Origin: Mumia sp. Pv4-285 | GTDB lineage: Bacteria > Actinomycetota > Actinomycetes > Propionibacteriales > Nocardioidaceae | Assembly (NCBI RefSeq): GCF_041320275.1 | Contig: NZ_CP162023.1 | Coordinates: 868,001 to 932,000, forward strand | DNA length: 64,000 nucleotides | Reading direction: 5' to 3' | Part shown: positions 10,099 to 16,856 of the stretch, piece after piece | How the letters are laid out: every line of letters starts with the position of its first letter | Numbering within the stretch: position 1 is the stretch's first letter | Made by a program: the position numbers and the translations under genes | Notes under the pieces: generated by a model | What the model saw: only the letters and a program-made list of their open reading frames with translations | What the model was told of the DNA's origin: nothing | Database searches by the model: none

Positions 10099-11294
10099 AC
10101 GCGTCGCCGTCCGTCCAGGACACCCGCGAGCGCGACCAACGTGATGCCCGCAAGAGGAACGGCGAGCAGGCCGACCCGCAGGCTCGTCGCGTCGGCGACG
10201 AGACCCACGATCGGCGGCGACGCGAGGAAGCCGATGCGCATGAGCCACGTGAGCAGGGTGAGGCCGCTGCCGGCCTTGAAGCCGGGCAGCTCGTCCGCCG
10301 CGTGCATCGCGGCCGGGATGACGGTCGCCACACCGAAGCCGGCGGCCGCGAAGCCGGCGATGGTCCCCGGCACGGTCGGGAAGGCGAGCGCAGCCCCCAT
10401 GCCGGAGGCCGTGATCAGGCCACCCACGCGGACGACCGCTCGCTGCCCGAACCGGTCGACGAGACGGTCGCCCAGCACACGGCCGACGAACTGCGCGCCG
10501 ACCAGCGCGACGTACCCGAACGCCGCGATCGAGGCCGCCGCGCCGAGCGAGTCGTTGAGGTAGACCGCAGCCCACGTGCTGCCCGCGTCCTCGACGAGAG
10601 CGCCGGCGATGCCCAGGAGCACGAGGGCGCCGAGGACGAGGATCGTCCGAGGGGTCGGCCCGCCGGAGCGGTTGACGCGTCGCGCAGGGGTGCCGTCGGG
10701 CTCCACGTCCTCGACCGGGTCGGCTTCGGGGCCGCGCAGCAGGAACGGGAACGCAGCGATCGCGACGAGGGAGAACAGCGCCGACGACAGACCGAGGTGC
10801 ACCGCGGTCGAGAGCCCCAGCGCGACCGCGCCCGCCCCCATCAAGCCACCGAGCACCGCGCCCGCCGACCAGACGGCGTGGAAGGCGTTGAGGATCGACC
10901 GCCCGTACCGGCGCTGGACGCGCAGTCCGTGCGCGTTCTGGGCGACGTCGGTGATCGCGTCCATGGCGCCGAGCACGAACAGTCCGGCAGCGAACGCACC
11001 GAGCGTCGGGGCGACGCCGATCATGAACGCGCCGAGGCCGGTGAGGATCGTGCCGACGACCGCCACCCGCGACGAGCGGAAGCGGCGGATCAGCACCCCT
11101 GCGGCCAGCCCGGCCACCAGCGCACCGACCGGGAGCGCGGCGATCGCGAATCCGTACGAGGCGTTGGTCAGGTCCAGGTCGGCCTTGATCTCCGGATAGC
11201 GGGGGAGGACGTTCGCGAAGATCGCGCCGTTGGTCAGGAAAAGCACGGCCACGGCGACCCGCGCACGGCGGAGCGTCTGGTCGGGGGAGGTCAC
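10095..11294 (-). CDS. MFS transporter (YbjJ-like)
   Basis: 399 residues with about 12 hydrophobic segments. The N-terminal FLTNGAIFANVLPRYPEIK and the GAMDAITDVAQNAHG helix are typical of the YbjJ-like branch of the major facilitator superfamily; a basic GVLIRRFRSSR loop follows helix 2. It is an inner-membrane secondary transporter or drug exporter; the substrate is unknown. GTG start, with TAGCGT 6 nt upstream and no ribosome-binding site, so translation is probably leaderless. Confidence 0.85.
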   Translation of the reverse strand: MTSPDQTLRRARVAVAVLFLTNGAIFANVLPRYPEIKADLDLTNASYGFAIAALPVGALVAGLAAGVLIRRFRSSRVAVVGTILTGLGAFMIGVAPTLGAFAAGLFVLGAMDAITDVAQNAHGLRVQRRYGRSILNAFHAVWSAGAVLGGLMGAGAVALGLSTAVHLGLSSALFSLVAIAAFPFLLRGPEADPVEDVEPDGTPARRVNRSGGPTPRTILVLGALVLLGIAGALVEDAGSTWAAVYLNDSLGAAASIAAFGYVALVGAQFVGRVLGDRLVDRFGQRAVVRVGGLITASGMGAALAFPTVPGTIAGFAAAGFGVATVIPAAMHAADELPGFKAGSGLTLLTWLMRIGFLASPPIVGLVADATSLRVGLLAVPLAGITLVALAGVLDGRRRV

Positions 11295-11300
11295 CAGACG

Positions 11301-11306
11301 ACGCTA
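11301..11306 (-). promoter_or_regulatory. -10-like hexamer TAGCGT for the MFS gene
   Basis: On the minus strand TAGCGT ends 6 nt before the GTG start at 11294, predicting a leaderless transcript. Confidence 0.4.
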
Positions 11307-11416
11307 GTCGATGACCGTCAGGCGTACGACGCCGCGTACTGCACGGCGGAATGGACAGGAACCCCAGGATCTCGGACACGACCCGTCGCGCGGGGTCCTG
11401 GTCGGTGGGACGTTCG

Positions 11417-11422
11417 TACCGT
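11417..11422 (+). promoter_or_regulatory. -10-like hexamer TACCGT
   Basis: TACCGT ends 6 nt before the ATG at 11429; no Shine-Dalgarno sequence lies between. Confidence 0.4.
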
Positions 11423-11428
11423 CGTCGC

Positions 11429-12010
11429 ATGCCCAGTGCGACCGAGGGACGAGAGACCGGAACCGGGCGGCGTGGCCGTGCGCCTTGGCTCGTGAGGCGG
11501 TGGCCGACCATGCTCGGCGTCGCGACCGGCGCGTACATCGTGTCCGACATGACCGAGGGGTCGGAGGCCGCGCTCGTCCTCGTCGTTGCGGCGCTGGGAT
11601 ACATCGCGACCGCGGTCCTCGACCGGCAGGGCCTGATCTGGGCGGTCGTCGCGGCCGAGATGGTCGCGGTCGTGGTCCTGCGGGTCGTCGACGTCGACCC
11701 CGTCCCGGTGCTGGCGGTCGTCGCCGTCGCCCTGGCACTTCTCGGCGCCGTACGACACCGGTGGGGGCCGTCGCGCTTCGAGCGGCTGTACCCCTGGTTC
11801 ACCGCCCTCTTCCTCGTCGCCGGACTCGTCGGTGCGTACGCCGACCCCGTGCTCGCGGCCACGATCGTCGGCACCGCGCTGATCGGGCACGCCGTCTGGG
11901 ACGCTGTCCACTGGCACGAGGACGCCGTCGTGAGCCGGGCGTTCGCCGAGTGGTGCGGCACGCTCGACCTGCTGCTCGGGGTCGGCGTCCTGGTGATCGT
12001 GCTCGGGTGA
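11429..12010 (+). CDS. Hypothetical multi-spanning membrane protein
   Basis: 193 residues from the ATG at 11429; an in-frame ATG at 11351 exists but the leaderless promoter favours 11429. After a basic N-terminus there are six or so hydrophobic helices separated by short charged loops, and a conserved-looking WDAVHWHEDAVVSRAFAEWC segment before the last helix. The histidine/glutamate-rich WHED could bind a metal or heme, but this is not established. No family recognised. Convergent with the sortase gene, 12 bases apart. Confidence 0.65.
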   Translation: MPSATEGRETGTGRRGRAPWLVRRWPTMLGVATGAYIVSDMTEGSEAALVLVVAALGYIATAVLDRQGLIWAVVAAEMVAVVVLRVVDVDPVPVLAVVAVALALLGAVRHRWGPSRFERLYPWFTALFLVAGLVGAYADPVLAATIVGTALIGHAVWDAVHWHEDAVVSRAFAEWCGTLDLLLGVGVLVIVLG

Positions 12011-12022
12011 CGACGGCGACGG

Positions 12023-12733
12023 TCAGGCCGGTTCGGTGCGGACGAGGACCCCGATCTTGTCGATGCGGTGCTCGGGGTTGTCGAACTCGTCGGCCCAGAA
12101 GTTCCCCCGCGCATGGTCCTCGGGCGTGGCGCAGGTCGAGAGCGTGATGTACGCGCGGTCGGGCGTGCGACCGGGCTGACCCGGGACGGCAGCGCGCTGC
12201 TCGCTGAGCGAGCGGGCCGACCGGAACGAGGTCGACCGCGTACGCACGATCTCGTACGTCCACCGCGTCCCCCCGGCGCTCACGTGCACGCGATCGCCGC
12301 GCCGCAGCTCGGGCAGGTCGAGGAAGGCCCGTGTCGACGAGAGCCGGTGCGCGGTGACCTGGTAGTTGCCGACACCGCCGGGTCCGGAACCTCCACGAGG
12401 TCCGTGCGGACTGGCGGCCCGCCCGCGGTTCTGGATCCGTGTGCCGGCAGCGTCGTCGGTCCTGCCGCGGTACGCGACGACACGCAGGTCCTCGACCCCG
12501 AGGGACGGGATGTCGAGGAGCGCGTCGCGATGAGGGGCGGGATGCACCGCGACGGGCTCAGGTGACCGGGTGGTCACCGCGGTGGTCGGTGCCGGTGTCG
12601 GCGACGTGGGGGCAGGACGTGACGAGCTGCTCTCGGCGGGTGGCTCGGGCGCACGTTCGACAGGCGGGCCGCCACACCCTGCGACCAGCAAGGCGATGGC
12701 GCCCGCCACACCGAGAGCCGCGCGACGGACCAT
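12023..12733 (-). CDS. Sortase-domain lipoprotein (class E/F-like)
   Basis: 236 residues. A signal peptide ends in the lipobox VAGC with C20, followed by a proline/serine/threonine-rich linker (about 22-66) and a sortase domain. The catalytic histidine is H129 in NYQVTAHR, the catalytic cysteine C201 in TLSTC, and an arginine follows at about R223. Sortases cleave sorting signals and attach proteins to the wall or to each other; this one would be anchored outside the membrane by lipid, as in some actinobacterial sortases. No LPXTG-type substrate gene is nearby. The frame runs on upstream through the antisense of the cyclodeaminase gene, but the ATG at 12733 begins the signal peptide. Confidence 0.85.
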   Translation of the reverse strand: MVRRAALGVAGAIALLVAGCGGPPVERAPEPPAESSSSRPAPTSPTPAPTTAVTTRSPEPVAVHPAPHRDALLDIPSLGVEDLRVVAYRGRTDDAAGTRIQNRGRAASPHGPRGGSGPGGVGNYQVTAHRLSSTRAFLDLPELRRGDRVHVSAGGTRWTYEIVRTRSTSFRSARSLSEQRAAVPGQPGRTPDRAYITLSTCATPEDHARGNFWADEFDNPEHRIDKIGVLVRTEPA

Positions 12734-12739
12734 CTCTCG

Positions 12740-12745
12740 ACGGTA
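12740..12745 (-). promoter_or_regulatory. -10-like hexamer TACCGT for the sortase gene
   Basis: On the minus strand TACCGT ends 6 nt before the ATG at 12733, predicting a leaderless transcript. Confidence 0.4.
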
Positions 12746-12764
12746 CCCGCGCGGGTGTGGCGAC

Positions 12765-13811
12765 CTAGTGCGCGACGAGCGTCTCAGCCCGCACGGGAGC
12801 GACCATCGCGAAGAGGTTCTTGGGGTCGCTCGGCTCGGCGACGAGGTCGAGCGACGCCTCGTACGAGGTGCCGCGCACGGCGTCGCGGACGAAACGCAGC
12901 GCCATGAAGTCCTCGATCGCGAACCCGACGGAGTCGAAGACGGTGATCTCGTCGATCGACGCGCGTCCGGGTGCGTCGCCGGCGACCACGCGCCACAGCT
13001 CGGTGACCTCGAACTCCGGACCGAACGCCTGGATCTCGCCCTCGACACGGGTCTGCTCGGGGTACTCGACGAAGACCGTGGCCCGCTCGAGGATCGCCTG
13101 GTCGAGCTCGGTCTTGCCGGGGCAGTCGCCGCCGATCGCGTTGATGTGGACGCCGGGAACGACGTCGACGTCACGCAGGACGGTGGCGTTCGTCTTGTCG
13201 GCGGTGCAGGTCGTGATCACGTCCGCTCCGAGGACGGCGTCCGCGGCGCTGGTGGCGACGGTGATCTCGAATCCGAGCGGCTCGAGGTTGCGGACCAGCT
13301 TGGCCATCGCCGCCGGGTCCGTGTCCCACACGTGCAGCCTGCTGATGCCCAGAGCGGCGCGGAACCCGAGCGCCTGGAACTCGGCCTGCGAGCCGGTGCC
13401 GATCATTGCCATCGTCGTCGCGTCCGGACGGGCGAGCCAGCGTGCGGCCATCGCCGAGGTGGCCGCCGTACGGAGGGCGGTGAGGAGCGTCATCTCGGCG
13501 ACGAACGTCGGGTAGCCGTTGTGGACCTGTGCGAGGACTCCGAACGCCGTCACCGTCTGGAAGCCCCGCAGCGGGTTCCTGGGGTGCCCGTTCACGTACT
13601 TGAAGCCGTACTCGTCGCCGTCGCTCGTGGGCATCAGCTCCATCACGCCCTCGACGGAGTGAACGGCGTGGCGGGGCGACTTGTCGAACACCGGCCAGCG
13701 GCGGAAGTCGTCCTCCAGGGCGGTGACCATCTCGCCGATGATGCGCTCGGCACCCTGCTCGGAGATCCAGCGGCTCATGTGGGGGACGTCGACGAACGAG
13801 ACGGTGGTCAT
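12765..13811 (-). CDS. Ornithine cyclodeaminase family protein
   Basis: 348 residues of the ornithine cyclodeaminase/mu-crystallin family. K71 in GFKYVNGHP, the NAD site MIGTGSQAE (136-144) and D229 in NAIGGDCPGKTELD match the residues used for ornithine binding and catalysis in the Pseudomonas enzyme, so true ornithine to proline plus ammonia activity is likely rather than a mere paralogue. The ATG at 13811 has GGAGG 7 nt upstream and overlaps the stop of the preceding arginine-deiminase-superfamily gene (ATGA); the eight extra upstream residues in frame are not needed. The pair probably works in sequence on arginine. Confidence 0.85.
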   Translation of the reverse strand: MTTVSFVDVPHMSRWISEQGAERIIGEMVTALEDDFRRWPVFDKSPRHAVHSVEGVMELMPTSDGDEYGFKYVNGHPRNPLRGFQTVTAFGVLAQVHNGYPTFVAEMTLLTALRTAATSAMAARWLARPDATTMAMIGTGSQAEFQALGFRAALGISRLHVWDTDPAAMAKLVRNLEPLGFEITVATSAADAVLGADVITTCTADKTNATVLRDVDVVPGVHINAIGGDCPGKTELDQAILERATVFVEYPEQTRVEGEIQAFGPEFEVTELWRVVAGDAPGRASIDEITVFDSVGFAIEDFMALRFVRDAVRGTSYEASLDLVAEPSDPKNLFAMVAPVRAETLVAH

Positions 13812-14683
13812 GCTCGTACCTCCAGAGTGCAGCACTTGACGCTTCCGCCGCCCTTGAGCAGCTCGCTCAGGTCGACGCCGACAGGGTTGAAGCCGCGCTC
13901 GCGCAGCCGCTCGTGCAGGCGGACCGCCTTGTCCGTGAGGACCACGTTGTGGCCGTCCGAGACGGCGTTCAGGCCGAGGACCTCGGCGTCGGCGTCGGTC
14001 GCGACGATCGCGTCCGGGAACAGCTGGCGCAGGACCGCGTTGCTCTGCGCGCTGAACGCCGGCGGGTAGTACGCGATCGTGCGGTCGTCGAGGGCCGCGA
14101 GCGCGGTGTCGAGGTGGTAGAAGCGCGGGTCGACCAGCTGGAGCGAGATGACCGGAGCGCCGAAGAACTCCCGAGCCTCGTGGTGCGCAGCGACCGACGT
14201 CCGGAAGCCCGTCCCGGCGAGGATGATCCGGCCGACGACGAGGAAGTCGCCCTCACCCTCGTTCGTGGACTCGGCCTGGATCGTCGGACGGAAGCCGGCG
14301 TCCTCGAACCACGCCTGGTACGCCGCGCCCTCGGGCTGGCGCTCGGCGAAGGTGAACCGGGCCGCCATCGCCCTGCCCTCGAAGACCACGCCACCGTTCG
14401 CGGCGTAGACCATGTCGGGGAGGCCTTCGACCGGGTGGATGAGATCGACCTGGTGACCAAGCACCTCGTACGTCGAGCGCAGCAGCTCCCACTGCGCGAT
14501 CGCGAGAGCCGTGTCGACCGGCTTGCTCGGGTCCATCCACGGGTTGATCGCGTACGTGACGTCGAAGTGCTCGGGGCGGCACATGAGGAAGCGGCGAGGC
14601 GACGCGTCCCGCTGTGTCGTCCGTGGCGCCGTACGCTCGTGGGTCGCCGAATCGGGCGCGAGAGCGCCCGTGGTGATCGTCAT
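13808..14683 (-). CDS. Arginine-dihydrolase/dimethylargininase-like amidinotransferase-fold enzyme
   Basis: 291 residues of the guanidino-modifying superfamily (arginine deiminase, DDAH, ArgZ/AgrE). Catalytic histidine H190 in FYHLDT and cysteine C284 in GGGSVKC are present. The N-terminal LMCRPEHFDVTYAINPWM (34-50) and PDMVYAANGG (89-98) closely resemble cyanobacterial ArgZ/AgrE arginine dihydrolase, and the asparagine of the AAN motif (N96) is at the position tied to dihydrolase rather than deiminase activity, as far as I can align by eye. It would release ornithine, CO2 and ammonia from arginine; dimethylargininase is the common automatic label. Good GGAGG before the ATG. Translationally coupled to the cyclodeaminase. 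Confidence 0.75.
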   Translation of the reverse strand: MTITTGALAPDSATHERTAPRTTQRDASPRRFLMCRPEHFDVTYAINPWMDPSKPVDTALAIAQWELLRSTYEVLGHQVDLIHPVEGLPDMVYAANGGVVFEGRAMAARFTFAERQPEGAAYQAWFEDAGFRPTIQAESTNEGEGDFLVVGRIILAGTGFRTSVAAHHEAREFFGAPVISLQLVDPRFYHLDTALAALDDRTIAYYPPAFSAQSNAVLRQLFPDAIVATDADAEVLGLNAVSDGHNVVLTDKAVRLHERLRERGFNPVGVDLSELLKGGGSVKCCTLEVRA

Positions 14684-14724
14684 CCATACCTCCGTGCCGT
14701 GCGGTGACTCGAACGTATGTCGAC

Positions 14725-14755
14725 AAGCGTTGCGCGCCGAGGGCGAATCGTTGCG
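14725..14755. repeat. Two direct repeats AA(G/T)CGTTGCG, 21 bp apart
   Basis: AAGCGTTGCG at 14725-14734 and AATCGTTGCG at 14746-14755 match at 9 of 10 positions and are offset by two helical turns. They lie 42-72 bases upstream of the arginine-dihydrolase-like start codon, in the region where a promoter is expected, so they are a candidate tandem regulator site. Confidence 0.4.
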
Positions 14756-14803
14756 AAGATCGACTCAAGAACTGCGATGTGTTGTGAGGCAGGCGCGGAA
14801 ACT

Positions 14804-15493
14804 TCAGTCGTCTGGAGGCGAGTCAGCCAGGGCGCCGAGGGTCGGCAACCGCTCGCGCAGCGATATCCAGCCGTGGCGGATGTGCGACCGCATCGCGGAC
14901 TCGGCCCAGTCGGCGTCGCCGGCTCGCAGGGCCTCGACGATTTCGTGGTGCTGGGCGAGGCTGCGTGCCAGGGCCGTCGGCGTGTAGTGCGCGAAGGTGC
15001 TCTGGACGAGGGGGACCTGCACGATCGATGCGAGCAGGGAGCGCAGTCGATCGCTGCCCGATGCGATGACGATCGCGGTGTGGAAGCGGTTGTTGAGCGC
15101 GGTCAGCGCCTCGGGGTCCCGTCGGGGGTCGGCGGCCCGGTCCATCGCCGTAGCCAGCTCGTCCAGCGCGTCGAGGTCGAGCGCCTCCGACATCGCGGCG
15201 AGGCGAGCACCGAAGGGCTCGAGCAGTCCGCGGATCGTGAAGATCTCCTCGAGGTCGTCGACGCTCCAGCTCAGGACCTGAACCCCGCGGTGCCGCTCGT
15301 GGCGGACAAGCCCGTCGGCAGCGAGCCGACGCAACGCCTCGCGGACGGGGGTGCGGCTGACGCCGATCTCGCTCGCCAGGTCCTCCTCGCGCAGCCACTC
15401 CCCGCCGAACCGGCGCCCGGAGAGGATCTGCGCACGGATCTCCTCGTACACCCCTTCGGCGGTGATCCCGCCGTCCGGGGCCCTCGTCGTCAT
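14804..15493 (-). CDS. GntR-family regulator with FCD ligand domain
   Basis: 229 residues from the ATG at 15493. An N-terminal winged helix (LREEDLASEIGVSRTPVREAL) is followed by an all-helical FCD domain; the metal-binding FCD residues are recognisable as NNRFH and the later HHEIV histidines. Two upstream in-frame ATGs exist (15511, 15532), but a TACTCT hexamer 8 nt before 15493 favours the shorter form. It is divergent from the CoA-transferase/hydantoinase operon, and TTGTATACAA-like palindromes lie in between, so it most likely represses that operon and itself until a pathway acid binds. Confidence 0.85.
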   Translation of the reverse strand: MTTRAPDGGITAEGVYEEIRAQILSGRRFGGEWLREEDLASEIGVSRTPVREALRRLAADGLVRHERHRGVQVLSWSVDDLEEIFTIRGLLEPFGARLAAMSEALDLDALDELATAMDRAADPRRDPEALTALNNRFHTAIVIASGSDRLRSLLASIVQVPLVQSTFAHYTPTALARSLAQHHEIVEALRAGDADWAESAMRSHIRHGWISLRERLPTLGALADSPPDD

Positions 15494-15526
15494 GGTCTCG
15501 GAGAGTAGCATCCGCGAACCTGGCAA

Positions 15527-15536
15527 TTGCATACAA
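15527..15536. promoter_or_regulatory. GntR-type palindrome TTGCATACAA
   Basis: One mismatch from the perfect palindrome TTGTATACAA, which fits the TNGTNNNACNA pattern of FadR/FCD-type GntR proteins. It sits near the expected -35 region of the GntR gene and pairs with a second copy at 15602. Confidence 0.55.
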
Positions 15537-15601
15537 TCTTCGCGCTCGGCCCTTGACCCGCATCCGGCTGGAGCCTAGGTTCGCAGAAATTCGTCTCGCG
15601 T

Positions 15602-15611
15602 TTGTATACGA
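15602..15611. promoter_or_regulatory. GntR-type palindrome TTGTATACGA
   Basis: One mismatch from TTGTATACAA, centred 75 bp (about seven helical turns) from the copy at 15527 and ending 17 bases before the GTG start of the CoA-transferase. Occupancy here would cover the promoter of the operon. Confidence 0.55.
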
Positions 15612-15628
15612 GAGCGGGGTCCTGATAC

Positions 15629-16831
15629 GTGGCTGCTCCTTCCGCACCGCTGTCCGACGTCCGGGTCGTCGAGATGGGGCAGCTCCTTGCGGGCCCGTTC
15701 TGCGGCCAGCTCCTCGGCGACTTCGGAGCGGACGTCATCAAGGTCGAGGATCCGCGGCACGGAGACCCCATGCGGCAGTGGGGTCGCGAGAAGCCGTACG
15801 GGAAGTCCCTGTGGTGGCCGGTCGTCGCGCGCAACAAGCGCTCGGTGACGGCCGACCTGCGCGACGCACGCGGGCAGGACGTCGTCCGCGACCTGCTCAC
15901 GCACGCCGACGTGCTCGTCGAGAACTTCCGCCCCGGGACGCTCGAACGCTGGGGCCTCTCGCCCGAGTCGCTCTGGGAGATCAACCCCGGGCTGGTCGTC
16001 ACCCGCGTCACCGGCTTCGGTCAGAGCGGTCCGTACGCCGCCCGCGCCGGTTACGGCTCGATCGGCGAGGCGATGGGAGGCATCCGCTACGTGACCGGTG
16101 ACCCGGACAAGCCGCCCGCACGCACCGGCGTCTCGCTCGGCGACTCCCTCGCAGCGACCTTCGCGTGCGTCGGGACGCTGGTGGCGCTGCACTCCCGCGA
16201 GCGCACCGGACGCGGCCAGGTCGTCGACGCCGCCATCTACGAGTCGGTGCTGGCGCTGATGGAGTCGATGGTCCCGGAGTGGCAGATCGCGGGCTACCAG
16301 CGGGAGCGCACCGGCACCGTCCTCCCGAACGTGTCGCCGAGCAACGTCTACCCGACGCGCGACGGCGAGACGATCCTGATCGCCGCCAACCAGGACACCG
16401 TCTTCCGACGGCTGGCCGACGTGATGGGGCAGCCCGACCTGGCCGAGGACGACCGGTACGCGACCCACGGCGCGCGCGGTGCCTCGATGGACGAGCTCGA
16501 CGCCCTGATCGCGCGGTGGACCGCACAGATCGACGCCGAGGACCTGCTGGAGCGGCTGAACGACGGGGGAGTGCCTGCCGGCCGGATCTATCGCGCCCGC
16601 GACATGCTCGACGACCCGCACTTCGCCGCCCGCGAGGCGATCGTCCGTCTCCAGCATCCCGACCTCGGCGAGTTCGCGGTGCAGAACGTGGCACCCAAGC
16701 TCTCGGAGACGCCCGGGTCCGTGCGCCACCTCGGGCCGGAGCTCGGCGAGCACAACGACGACGTCTACCGAGACCTGCTCGGGATGGACGATGACCAGCT
16801 CACCACGCTGCGCGAGGCAGGCGTGATCTGA
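15629..16831 (+). CDS. CaiB/BaiF (class III) CoA-transferase
   Basis: 400 residues, typical for the formyl-CoA:oxalate CoA-transferase family. The N-terminal VVEMGQLLAGPFCGQLLGDFGADVIKVE block, VENFRPGTLERWGL (97-110) and the catalytic aspartate D172 in SLGDS are all present. It moves CoA between organic acids and probably activates the acid produced or consumed by the hydantoinase-type pathway in the same operon. GTG start without a clear ribosome-binding site; the GntR palindrome is immediately upstream. First gene of a five-gene operon ending at 22332. Confidence 0.85.
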   Translation: MAAPSAPLSDVRVVEMGQLLAGPFCGQLLGDFGADVIKVEDPRHGDPMRQWGREKPYGKSLWWPVVARNKRSVTADLRDARGQDVVRDLLTHADVLVENFRPGTLERWGLSPESLWEINPGLVVTRVTGFGQSGPYAARAGYGSIGEAMGGIRYVTGDPDKPPARTGVSLGDSLAATFACVGTLVALHSRERTGRGQVVDAAIYESVLALMESMVPEWQIAGYQRERTGTVLPNVSPSNVYPTRDGETILIAANQDTVFRRLADVMGQPDLAEDDRYATHGARGASMDELDALIARWTAQIDAEDLLERLNDGGVPAGRIYRARDMLDDPHFAAREAIVRLQHPDLGEFAVQNVAPKLSETPGSVRHLGPELGEHNDDVYRDLLGMDDDQLTTLREAGVI

Positions 16832-16856
16832 GAACCGTGTGACCTAGGAGGACACC

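Noticed and set aside
9622-12114. 830-codon minus-strand frame over the 9640 gene, MFS and membrane-protein genes
   Set aside because: It is in another frame than the MFS gene and reads as Arg/Thr/Ser-rich low complexity; no domain is visible.
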